Source of the DNA: an uncultured Chlorobiaceae bacterium
Lineage (GTDB): Bacteria > Bacteroidota > Chlorobiia > Chlorobiales > Chlorobiaceae
DNA length: 64,000 bases
Assembly: GCA_903994455.1 (NCBI GenBank)
Contig: CAJEXI010000002.1
Location: forward strand, 81,767-145,766
Direction of reading: 5' to 3'
In this document: positions 45,826-55,100 of the stretch, in pieces
Numbering within the stretch: position 1 is the first letter of the stretch
Layout: the number at the start of each line of letters is the position of its first letter
Program-made: the position numbers and the translations under genes
Notes under the pieces: model-generated
The model's database searches: none
Seen by the model: the letters and a program-made list of their open reading frames with translations, nothing else
Told to the model about the DNA's origin: nothing

Positions 45826-46047
45826 TCAAAATGTAGTATTATCTGTATCCGTTATTTCAATTTTATTCATCAATATTTCTGCCATTCCATAAGTATTGTA
45901 CAGTGTTGGCATGTCGTAAATCTTTCCTGGTTCAAGCGGAGAGATATTTTCATCCGTATCAAGTTGTTCCGCGATAATCCGAATCAGTCTGAGTTTGTCA
46001 AGTGTCCGTAACTGTCGAACAAAAGGAAGAATATCTGTCAAAGTCAT
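45826..46047 (-). CDS. Orphan antitoxin-like protein
   Basis: 73 residues: DILPFVRQLRTLDKLRLIRI, then YDMPTLYNTYGMAEILMNKI. It resembles short antitoxins of PIN-type toxins, but no toxin gene is adjacent; the nearest is at 46,399 and already has its own partner. Assignment is tentative. Confidence 0.5.
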   Translation of the reverse strand: MTLTDILPFVRQLRTLDKLRLIRIIAEQLDTDENISPLEPGKIYDMPTLYNTYGMAEILMNKIEITDTDNTTF

Positions 46048-46188
46048 AATTTCGTTGTCTGCCGTTCACTCAAAAAGCTATTTCCACTGATGCATGCACT
46101 TTCTGCCATCAGTATGATATTTTTGCCGTATAGCTCTCTAACGGCAAGGTAGGCGGCTCCGTCTGCGGCACCAATTGGTTAGGGGTTC

Positions 46189-46395
46189 TCACCTGTTTTT
46201 CAAGGTATCTTGAAATTCCATAGCCTTTTTACTTATTTCATTTCCGCTTAATCCATCAAAAAGATCCTCTCTCCATTTTGTGTAGTCAAATCTTTCTCTT
46301 TGAATCAGAACGATAAATCTTTCAGTTTCAACCATTCCAAGGTTATGATTCAATACTTCAAAACCTGACATCTTTATTTCAGAATCAGTCCTCAT
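46189..46395 (-). CDS. Small conserved partner of PIN-domain protein
   Basis: 68 residues: MSGFEVLNHNLGMVETERFI, QRERFDYTKWREDLFDGLSG. It begins three bases after the PIN gene stop, so the two are cotranscribed. This family is regularly found beside PIN proteins and is the presumed antitoxin. The start may be the internal ATG of MSGFEV, eight codons in. Confidence 0.62.
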   Translation of the reverse strand: MRTDSEIKMSGFEVLNHNLGMVETERFIVLIQRERFDYTKWREDLFDGLSGNEISKKAMEFQDTLKNR

Positions 46396-46398
46396 TGT

Positions 46399-46833
46399 TT
46401 AGTTCCCCCGTTCAATTATAAAATTTACAGGATTTGTTACTTTTATTTCTGGAAATTCTGTCGCTTTCTTCAAAATACCTTTATCCACTGTTAAAAAGTA
46501 TTGGCATTGTAATGAAACCGCACATGCAATATGCAAAGCGTCAAGAGGTTTTAAGCCAATAGCCGTATATTCATTCATTTTTAGTAGAATCCCCTCTGTT
46601 TCATCAACAAATGAATCAGCCACTTCTTTCCATCTTTGAATCTCAACTCGTTTTTCCAAGAACGGATTAGCATTATTTTCCAAATCAAGAATGTAAGACC
46701 AGCCCAACGAAAGATGTTCCGATTTGATTTTCTCCTGAATACCAAGTTTGGCTTCTGTTTCCAGTCGTATGCTTAACGATGACTGGTCATCAAACGGTCT
46801 GTTGAAACAGCAATTGTCAAGATAAACTCTCAT
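46399..46833 (-). CDS. PIN-domain toxin
   Basis: About 144 residues from MRVYLDNCCFNRPFDDQSSL; an upstream ATG at 46,858 is less likely. PIN acidic residues are visible in YLDNCC, in KPLDALHIACAVSLQC and in YFLTVDKGILKK. Predicted ribonuclease toxin paired with the gene 46,189-46,395. Unlike the PIN genes at 31,889 and 44,561 it is intact. Confidence 0.7.
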   Translation of the reverse strand: MRVYLDNCCFNRPFDDQSSLSIRLETEAKLGIQEKIKSEHLSLGWSYILDLENNANPFLEKRVEIQRWKEVADSFVDETEGILLKMNEYTAIGLKPLDALHIACAVSLQCQYFLTVDKGILKKATEFPEIKVTNPVNFIIERGN

Positions 46834-46908
46834 TTCATTTTGCTTTTTTTTATTCATATTTGGAACGGAACTGTATTCGAAATATATCTGACCACAGTAC
46901 CAAAGCAA

Positions 46909-47212
46909 TGAAGCGGATAATTATCAAAAAGTCTTTATTTATTATGATTACTGATACTCATGCCGAATCTAAAATTATTAACAAGTACCCTTTTGCAGTA
47001 TAACAAACAAGTTCAGCCCATCAAAACACATCTACCCGAAAAAGACCCAGAGTGCTTTCATGTATTACTTGTCGCTCAAATCAGTTGCTCTACCTGCCGC
47101 AACCGCTCTGTTATCTACCAACTTCTGAAAATCCGTGTAACCATTCCTCACTGCGTCCAACGGCAATAAGCTTGCTGGGTGATTTTATGGGATAGTCTGA
47201 TATCATTGCTTT
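46909..47212. other. Intergenic debris with dispersed repeat and DUF1156-start scrap d
   Basis: 46,991-47,046 is a copy of the ~60-base repeat. 47,050-47,200 is the most decayed copy of the DUF1156-start/ParA-tail scrap: the PIKSP segment is recognisable but the frame is shifted. Confidence 0.5.
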
Positions 47213-47352
47213 CTTTCTCTAAGCCAGGTTCTGCCTTTTTCCTGTATTCTGTATTTTTGCAGGCGGCTTCGTGGTTTATCCGGAATGGTCATTTCAATCA
47301 ATCCTGCCATGATGAGCGGCTTAATGACTTGGTGCCGGAACTTGAGATCTCC
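47213..47352 (-). pseudogene. Winged-helix scrap of a DUF4062/AlbA-type protein
   Basis: The frame FRHQVIKPLIMAGLIEMTIP, then RSRLQKYRIQEKGRTWLRER, ending at 47,213, is the same C-terminal DNA-binding domain as at 25,022-25,160. It lies directly downstream of the second ParA gene. Confidence 0.55.
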
Positions 47353-48336
47353 TCATTGAAACGCTATTCCAGCCGCCGCCGCTATTTTAGCAGCCAAATT
47401 CTGAAAATCCGTATAGCAATTCCTTACAGCTTCGATGTGGGCTCCAATCGCCCCATCGGCAGATTTCAGGAAAAAAATCGGTTTACGAGCCTCCATTGCC
47501 ATTGGCATCAAGCTTCGATAATGCTTGAGCAATGAGAGGCAGTATGGATCTTGCGCAACAGGTGGCAAGGAGGTAATTGGTTCATTAAGAACAGCTTCCC
47601 GGTAAACAAGCGGTATTTGCTCCATCCAGCGTTTATAGGCCTTGACGGGCCGGGTATCGAGCATACCATGTTGTATAACAATATAACCGACAGGCTGCAT
47701 CGCCCCTCTGGGCATCGGGAGATCCAGAGGAGCATTGGTGAGAAGTTCCGCCCATAGGGTACGCCACTCTCGAAGGGTCGGCCCAAGATTCTTGAGACCT
47801 TGCAGGGAGAAGAGATCAGGAGCCACCGGCAAACAAACCTGATCGGAAGCAATCAACGCCGAACGATTGATGGCACCAAGATTTGGGCCGACATCAATCA
47901 ACACCAGCTCTGCGCCCCATTCTGCGCCACGCTGTACAAGACGATGAAACGCTGTCATGGTTCGAAAAGCAGATTCATCGCGGTTGTGACATCGTGGCCA
48001 GGCATCCGAAAGTTTCTCTTCAAACCGTGACAAGCCAAGGTCACCCGGAACAAGACCGAGGGTGCTGGTGATCATTTCTACACTGGGTTGAGCAATATCA
48101 CCAGTTCCCCGTAAAATCGGGCGGATTGCTCCATACACCGTGTCTGGATGCTCATCATCTGGCCACAAGGTTTCCAGACGATCTTCATCGAGAAACATGG
48201 CCGTGAGGTTGGCTTGCGGGTCAAGATCGACCGCAAGTGTTTTGATGCCATGATCGGCAAACATCCATGCCAGATGATAGACAAGCGAGGTCTTGCCAAC
48301 ACCACCCTTGTTGTTAAAAAACGCGATGGTTTTCAT
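47353..48336 (-). CDS. ParA-type ATPase, copy 2 (P-loop intact)
   Basis: 327 residues, about 95% identical to the copy at 29,155. Deviant Walker A NNKGGVGKTSLVYH is complete, with LAVDLDPQANLTA and ELVLIDVGPNLG. GGAGG precedes the ATG, which overlaps the AlbA_2 gene by four bases. ATP-dependent dimerisation on DNA is expected. Without parB nearby, its partner is probably the AlbA_2 protein. Confidence 0.87.
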   Translation of the reverse strand: MKTIAFFNNKGGVGKTSLVYHLAWMFADHGIKTLAVDLDPQANLTAMFLDEDRLETLWPDDEHPDTVYGAIRPILRGTGDIAQPSVEMITSTLGLVPGDLGLSRFEEKLSDAWPRCHNRDESAFRTMTAFHRLVQRGAEWGAELVLIDVGPNLGAINRSALIASDQVCLPVAPDLFSLQGLKNLGPTLREWRTLWAELLTNAPLDLPMPRGAMQPVGYIVIQHGMLDTRPVKAYKRWMEQIPLVYREAVLNEPITSLPPVAQDPYCLSLLKHYRSLMPMAMEARKPIFFLKSADGAIGAHIEAVRNCYTDFQNLAAKIAAAAGIAFQ

Positions 48337-49517
48337 GGAAGCCTCCGAAATATCTTGACCAATACGGAGTGCTCATCAAACTCAAATTGAGCTGGTGGAT
48401 TGCCATTCTGTGCCAAAAGCGCTTGCGATCGCTGAACACCGTATCCAAACCTGTTTACAAAACCAAGGGATTTCATGGCTTCAGCAATAACCGGATTGCG
48501 GTAACTGTTTCGGGTAGGAAAGTTTTCCACTGTAGCCTCACCATACAAGCCACCTGGACTCTGGATCTCAATGTGATCACTGAATGCGTAAAAACGAACC
48601 GGTGAATTGCTGTCGTAGTTACGGTGCATGATGGCATTCATAAGCAGCTCCCGTAACGCCCACTCAGGATAGTCAGGTTGCAGTTTTTCCTCAAAGGCAC
48701 TGACCTTGCGCATGGTTGTCTGTATCAGAAGCCTGATTCGCCCTTCCAGCTCTCGCAACAGGGTGTGAAGGTCGCCGGAAATCTCTGCCTGGTCGTCAGG
48801 CTGTTCCGTCAAGTCCGTTCCGGGCAGTTTGAGGTATTGGACATAGGCACCTGGTAAAAAGAATCTGGGGTTTTTCCCAAAGAGTAATATACCGCCATAG
48901 GTTGGGCAGGCTGGTTTGGGGACGTACAGCCGCAAGGATGCCAACTGTAATTCAATAGTTCGATTGTTTGCCGCAATGGTTTCAGGATCAACAGCTTCCC
49001 GGCGATAGGCATCGAATTGACCTAACGCAATATCTTCAATTGTTGCTTCTGAGCATGGCCGTGCATCAAAGGAGCGAGCAAGGGCAACACGACGTTCAGC
49101 AAGAACACGCTCCTCCTGCTCATTGGCAATCCCTTTTCGAGGCCCAACTCTGATATACACTCGCCCTTTGTACCGAACAGGAGGAAGATCAGAGGGATGA
49201 ACTTCAACAACAGCTACATCTCCACCGGAGAGTGCAAATCTGGCGACAGTCAGGTAAGGCTGGGGTAACACATTGCCTTGAGAACGAATACCGCCAAGGT
49301 TTTTGAGGAGTTCGTCAGTAACAGTCAGCCCTGACAGAACCCCTTTGTCTGTTACTCCTATCAAAAGATAACCCGGGTTTCGATGATTGGGCAAATCATT
49401 GGCAAACGCACAAATCGCCTGACTGAATTTATCGGTATCACTTACTGATGTCGTTCGTTCAAGAGTATCGGCCTCCATATCGGTCAGTAATACCTTGAGC
49501 TGATCTTCGGTTAGCAT
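48333..49517 (-). CDS. AlbA_2 (Schlafen-type)/GHKL ATP-binding protein, copy 2
   Basis: 394 residues, starting MLTEDQLKVLLTDMEADTLE. Same domains as 30,135-31,319: AlbA_2 (PGYLLIGVTDKG, YKGRVYIRVGPRKG) followed by an ATP-binding fold (ALRELLMNAIMHRNYDS, FGYGVQRSQALL). The pair with ParA is intact in this copy, so if only one pair works it is this one. Confidence 0.82.
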   Translation of the reverse strand: MLTEDQLKVLLTDMEADTLERTTSVSDTDKFSQAICAFANDLPNHRNPGYLLIGVTDKGVLSGLTVTDELLKNLGGIRSQGNVLPQPYLTVARFALSGGDVAVVEVHPSDLPPVRYKGRVYIRVGPRKGIANEQEERVLAERRVALARSFDARPCSEATIEDIALGQFDAYRREAVDPETIAANNRTIELQLASLRLYVPKPACPTYGGILLFGKNPRFFLPGAYVQYLKLPGTDLTEQPDDQAEISGDLHTLLRELEGRIRLLIQTTMRKVSAFEEKLQPDYPEWALRELLMNAIMHRNYDSNSPVRFYAFSDHIEIQSPGGLYGEATVENFPTRNSYRNPVIAEAMKSLGFVNRFGYGVQRSQALLAQNGNPPAQFEFDEHSVLVKIFRRLP

Positions 49518-49737
49518 AACTACTTGTATTGAATTTTATACCGGCTTTTAATATTGATCAGTATAAAAACACTGGTTAGTGCCCATAAACAGTGGTTAGC
49601 CTATACAGAACAAGAATGTTGCGTATTATAACAAAACAATCTCAGCCCATCAAAACACATCTTCCCGAAAAAGACATCAACCGCCCTTTGCCCCCCCAAA
49701 CTTGTCAACGGAACTGCTCCACCAGTAACAACAAATT
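49518..49737. other. Intergenic stretch with dispersed repeat copy 6
   Basis: No gene. 49,621-49,684 matches the ~60-base repeat (CTCAGCCCATCAAAACACAT). The promoter of the AlbA_2-ParA pair should lie in the first part, but no clear -35/-10 pair was found. Confidence 0.45.
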
Positions 49738-49880
49738 CATCACTCATACGTCAACTCACTCAAATACCCTGCCAGCTCAACACTTGCAGCATCCCGTTCG
49801 ATCAAAATACTGTGCAATGGCTGTTGATATTTTTCTCAGAAATTTTTGAGGCTTGAGCGGAGCGCCCGGCTATACTGCAC
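49738..49880 (-). pseudogene. hsdM tail scrap, copy G
   Basis: The minus-strand frame resembles the recurrent ending LKNFxEKYQQPLHSIL and then DAASVELAGYL, with the usual TGA/ATG overlap, but it is decayed and lacks the coiled coil. Confidence 0.5.
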
Positions 49881-49928
49881 GAGGAGGATATCACCAGAAA
49901 AATGCACATTTGTTTCTGCCACAAAAAA

Positions 49929-50441
49929 TCACATCGGCACATACGTGGTATGGCCGTCTCGTGTTTTTCTTTTTTTAACAAGAGCATGACCGGCGAGAAC
50001 AACCTCTTGATTTATTCTGTCAAGAAGTTCGGGCGTTAATAAGCGGACATTATCTTTTATCGTCTGAAGTTCATAGTATTTTTTATCGGTCAAATCGCTA
50101 TGACCAAGCATCTGACGAAGAGTATTATGATGATTAACCAAATCCTGAAGATAATCATAATCGGCATTGCGTACCAGTCGAACAACACCCATTACCAGGA
50201 TGGCCCATTGTTCCATACCCGGCTTCCCCGTACGAGAATCAGCTTTTCCATGGCCATTTTTTCGTTCAGAGAGTCCCTCTTCAAGAATGGAAAATACTCG
50301 TTTGCGTAGTTCAATATTGATATAAATACCCTGAAGAGCCCGAAGGATTTTAGGCATGTCATCACGGGACTTTTCACTAAAATCTATAGCAGAAATATCG
50401 ATCTGGCCGAACATCATTTGATGGTTATTGACGCTACTCAT
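49929..50441 (-). mobile_element. ISNCY-type transposase, N-terminal fragment
   Basis: 170 residues: FSEKSRDDMPKILRALQGIY, GKPGMEQWAILVMGVVRLVR, HNTLRQMLGHSDLTDKKYYE and AGHALVKKRK match the N-terminal third of ISNCY-family transposases. The catalytic core is missing, and the frame ends just beside an hsdM tail scrap. No terminal inverted repeats were found. Confidence 0.65.
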
Positions 50442-50709
50442 AGTAAATATAAAAAATTAAAGTTTTGGGTAAATTGTTCTTTCAGGACATATTGCCACAC
50501 TATTTTTAATAAAAAAACCTAAACGCATAAAGTATTATTTCGCTTTTAAAGCCACCCGGCAATAGAATCGTACAGCACATCATTCCATCATATCAGAGGG
50601 CATTTCGTCCAAACACTGGTTATATGCATTACGTCTATCGAGTGCCACACCGTCAGCGCTATCGTAAAGATTTCTGCCATCCAGGCCGACGCTCTCTGCG
50701 TATTATTAT

Positions 50710-51804
50710 TTATGCGACGACCAACCCTTTTTCTGGCAATATATGCCTGATGACGTTGATACGATGCACTGCTGCTGCCTGATAAAATCTGAACACAGGA
50801 AGTTTTGGAGCAACTCTTGAGTCTTTCGTTCCTTTGAGACGATCTCTACTGTTGAGCCAACTATTTGCGTCATAGCCATTAATTTCTTCATTTCCTGTAC
50901 CAAAAAGCAGCCCGTTTTGAGCAGCATTTTTCCATGCCTCAATCCTTTCTTGTTCAATAGCTTGCAAACTTATAATTTTTTTTACAGCCTGCTCTATCTT
51001 TGAAAAATCTATAAATGCCGCTTTATCAGAAAAATCATCGCGTTTCGTTGCCACCCTTTGAAATATTTCATGGAGTTTTCTGCAGCAATCAAAAAAAGTC
51101 TTTTGGTTGTTTCGGATAGGGCAACGTTCGCCATTTGAAGAATTTTCATAGACGAAATCCCATTCAAGGTAAGGCCGGTCTGGATATGTCATGACCGCAC
51201 CATGCCCCAAGGCACCGGAAGCCTCCTCTGCAAACCATGATTTAATGTTATCTAATAACCCATCTTCTTTTGGATAATTTTCTTTAAATTTTTTCGCTTT
51301 ATCAGCAATATATTTCTCTATCTCAGGATTCAGAGAGTAAAAATTAATGCTGTCATTTATTATTTTATTTTCCCTTGAGCTTACTCCGGAAAAACCATAG
51401 TGGGAAAAAGTATCAGCGTAAACGTGGGCTGTTATACCAAGTAATGGTAGTGCAAAAGGTTGGTCAATGAGAGAAAGATTAAATTCAACCATTTCCTTTG
51501 CTATTTCGCTCTCTTTTTGGCACACCAGCCTTTGGGTGTAGCTATCGCCTTCATTGCCAGGCAGAAAGTGAAATGGCACCCAAATTTGCCGTTGATCTTC
51601 CCTGTCGATATTCTTTACATTGATAGCATGGTGGGCTGTAGCTTCAACATCTAATCGAGCACCATCCATAAATTCAACACTTGCTTTTTCGGCATTATCA
51701 TCAACAAATTGAGACGCTGTTGCTATGATTTGACAAACTTCTTTTTTGAGTCCAGCAGCTCGAGCCATTGCGTATGTGCCATAATAGTGCATATCAAGTT
51801 GCAT
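50710..51804 (-). CDS. DUF6765-like protein
   Basis: 364 residues from ATG at 51,804, chosen because AAGGAG lies just before it. MQLDMHYYGTYAMARAAGLK, ATASQFVDDNA, EATAHH and GITAHVYADTFSHYGFSG match my memory of the DUF6765 family; the repeated histidines and aspartates suggest a helical metal-binding fold like zinc-dependent phospholipase C, but no activity is established. No secretion signal. It stands alone between an IS fragment and the giant surface protein. Confidence 0.65.
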   Translation of the reverse strand: MQLDMHYYGTYAMARAAGLKKEVCQIIATASQFVDDNAEKASVEFMDGARLDVEATAHHAINVKNIDREDQRQIWVPFHFLPGNEGDSYTQRLVCQKESEIAKEMVEFNLSLIDQPFALPLLGITAHVYADTFSHYGFSGVSSRENKIINDSINFYSLNPEIEKYIADKAKKFKENYPKEDGLLDNIKSWFAEEASGALGHGAVMTYPDRPYLEWDFVYENSSNGERCPIRNNQKTFFDCCRKLHEIFQRVATKRDDFSDKAAFIDFSKIEQAVKKIISLQAIEQERIEAWKNAAQNGLLFGTGNEEINGYDANSWLNSRDRLKGTKDSRVAPKLPVFRFYQAAAVHRINVIRHILPEKGLVVA

Positions 51805-51885
51805 AATTTTCTCCTTAAATGTTGAACATTGTTTCGCCTGATCACTCTCATTCTGGTAAAACGGGAACTCCTTTCTGCATAACAC

Positions 51886-52083
51886 GCCTTCAATGTCATT
51901 CAGAATAATCCCGTCAATGTATTATTTAAAAAAGAGATACAAACCACCCTGTAGATTGTTCCGGTTCGTACCGATTCCATCAAGACTTGTCAGGCAATAT
52001 AGCATTTTTCATTCACCTCCGCCATCGACTTACTCATGTCTTGCTTAAAGGCTCCCGGATAACAAGCCATGTTCAGTAGCAAT
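51886..52083. other. Intergenic stretch with a dispersed protein scrap
   Basis: At 52,003-52,060 the sequence resembles 32,468-32,525 and 63,823-63,880 (frame of KPMAEVMKKAI). No gene otherwise. Confidence 0.45.
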
Positions 52084-52115
52084 GGATTGCCACGCTGGTT
52101 GAGCCATGGCAATCC
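52084..52115. terminator. Hairpin downstream of the giant surface protein gene
   Basis: GGATTGCCA and TGGCAATCC form a perfect 9-bp stem with a 14-base loop that can pair further, 21 bases after the stop at 52,137. There is no U-run, so it may protect the transcript end rather than stop transcription by itself. Confidence 0.4.
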
Positions 52116-52136
52116 TTCATCGACATTCATCATGCT

Positions 52137-55100
52137 TCATCCAACGCTGGCCCAACTGCCATCAACATCGCCTTTGACGATGCCGATAAGGTGGAGCTGA
52201 GTGTCGGCATTATGGAGGACATTGATATCGGCAACAGACCAATCCACGGCTGTACGACTCATGGTTGCCGCAAGTGCCTCCTCTTCGGAAACAAAAATCC
52301 ACTTGTCTTCCGGTGCTGTTTCAATGCCAACCGCCATTTTAAGGATGTTGAGCGCATCGTTCGCCCGAACTTTTCCATCCTGATTAATGTCGGCTGCAAG
52401 GAATTGGTAGGGCAATACGCCACTGCCATCGCTGTTTGGATTGAAGGCCACCGACATTTGCAGCGCCGCAAGGGCATCGTTGGCGTGTACGGCGCTTGCT
52501 TCTCTTGCTCCAGCCAGCTTGTCCGCAGTGAGGAGGTAGTTGCCATCAGGCAGCGAGTGGTAGATGTACTCATTGCCACTACCGGTGTTTGAGCTGATAC
52601 TTGTGAAGCCAAAACCTTCGAGATCGTTATCTCCAATCTGACCACCAACAAGCTGCAACTCAAGATTACCCGGATTTGTTGGCGCGGTAATGGTGAGGGT
52701 GCCCAGTTTGACCTGCCCTTCTGCCAGCGAATTGGTGCTCATGCCACCAACGAGGAGGTGCCCTGATGGAGCAATGGTGTTGACGGCCGATGTCCATCCG
52801 GCAGGTAGATTGGCTGCCGCCTGCCATGTTGCGCTTGAGCCTGTTGGCAAGGCAAATTCGAGTTCCATGCTGCCGGTTGTGCTGTTTGGCGTGGTTGCCC
52901 ATACCTCTACAACATGGCTGCCATCAGCGGCAACATGGATGTTTTTCAGTGCAATGGGGTGGGTGCCACCGGTTGGCACTGAGGTGATGGTTGTGGCAAC
53001 ATCGCTGATGGCCGCGCCGGTTTTCCAGAAGGTGATGTTTTCGGTGAGATCGTGAGCCGGATTGACGATCGTGGTAAAATCAAGCGTTGTTGCATCGCTG
53101 ATACCTGTGTATGCGTTGCCAGCCACGTCCTTGACAGCGTTGCTTGCTATGGTAACGTGGTAGTGATGTCCTGCTTGTAAGTCAGCTGTTGGGTTGATGG
53201 TGACCATGTTCCTGTTGAAGGTCACTTGTGTGGTGTCAGTAATTGCTATGATGCGCTCGTCGGTGCCATCGGTGATGATAAGGTTGCCAGTGCCTGCTTG
53301 TACAATTTCGTTAAAGGTCAGTACAATATTGCTGGCCACTGCTACGCCGGTAGTGTTATCGGCTGGAGTGGCGGTGACAAGAACCGGTGGATTCAGGTCT
53401 CCCGGGCCCGCTGTAACATGCACTTGTGCCTGAACGGGAAGTGGTGATTCCAGACCGTTATTGTCTTTAGCCACAACGGTAAAGGCATTGAGATCACCCA
53501 CAGCGTTGTTCGCCGGCTTCCAGTAAGCCTGGTGAGTTGCATCGAGGGTATTGTTGGTAACAGCATCCCATGCGGTTGCCGTTGAGGCATCGCTGCCAAT
53601 TTTTAAAATACCGGCAGAGAGTGATTTGACGATAAACGCATCAACAGTACCGTCACTGTCGGCCTCGTCGCCTTGTGCTGCAAGGTCGGCATAGCTGATT
53701 TCAATGGTTGTGTTTTGCGCTGTGCTCTCAACCACAGCAGCAAACGTTGTCAAGGTTGGAGCCGCATTGGTGGTAAAATCCAGCGTGGTTGTATCACTGA
53801 TACCCGGGTATGCATTCCCTGCCATATCCAGAAGAACACCGCTTGCCATAGTGACGTGGTAGTGATGCCCTGCCTGGAGATCCGCCATTGGATTGATGGT
53901 GACGGTTTTACCATCAAGCGTTATTTGGGTGGTGTCGGTAATGGCAATAATGCGCTCGTCGGTGCCATCGGTGATGATGATGTTGCCCGTGCCTGCCTGT
54001 ACAACATCGCTCAAGGTGAGCAGAATGTTACTGCCAGTGGCAACGTTGGCAGCATTGTCAGCGGGAGAGCTTGAGGTCAGGGTGACGCTGTTTTGTGATG
54101 GAACAATGTGCACCAGTGTTTGCACGCTGGTTGCTGATGCCGCTCCGTTGTTATCGCGTGCCACAACGGTAAAGGCATTGAGGTCGCCATTGGCACCGGA
54201 TGTTGGTGTCCAGTATGCCTGATGTGTTGCATCAATAAGGTCGTTGGTGGTTGCGCTCCATACGGTTGCGGAGCTTGCGCTGGTGCCGATAAGGAGCGTT
54301 CCGGTGGAGACCGCTTTGACAACAAACGCTGTCACTGAGCCGTCGGCATCGGCTTCATTGCCTTGTGCAAGCAAGGTGTTAAAGGTGATTTCAAGGGACT
54401 GATTTTCGGTGCCATTAGCGACGGGTGCCGCAAAGCCGGTAAGGGTTGGAGCATCATTGACAGCAGTGATCGTCACCGGTGTGCTACCCGTTGCGATGAG
54501 TGGGCCTGTGCTGTCGCCATCGCTGAAGCTCCAGTCAATTTGTGCGGATGATGAGGGTGTATCGCTGGCATTTGAGTAGGCAAGAGCACTCATTGCCTGG
54601 TTCACCAGCGTTCGTGTGGCTTGAACGTTAAAGGTGATGAGCAGCTTGCCATTTACCCAGGTGTAGCTGCCAATATTTGTGGTTGAAACGACAACATTGC
54701 CGCTTGCAGAGCCAGCGAGAATACCTGCGCCTGAAAAAAGATCTTCAGGACTGCTGCCACCATGCCGTTCCAGTGTCAGGGTGGCATCGCCATAATTGCC
54801 TTTTACATTAGCTTCACTGTCCACAATTTGAACATCACTATCAAGCACGGTGGCGGAACCATTTTCAATATAGGCCAGAGCACCATTAAGGGTATTTGTT
54901 ATCTGGCTGAAGGTGGTATCACGTGAACCATTGGTATTGTAGCGAATAAGAGCGAAAAAATGGTCATTTTCCGCATATCCCCCAACAAGAATTTTGCCGT
55001 CATTCTGTAATGTTACACTGGTCGCCCCATCGGTTTCAGCCCACCATAGATCATCGTAAAGTTTACCACTGCCATTAAAGCTTGTATCCAAAGAGCCATC

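Noticed and set aside
52084..52115. Strong rho-independent terminator
   Set aside because: The stem is perfect but no U-run follows on either strand, so only a low-confidence terminator call is given.
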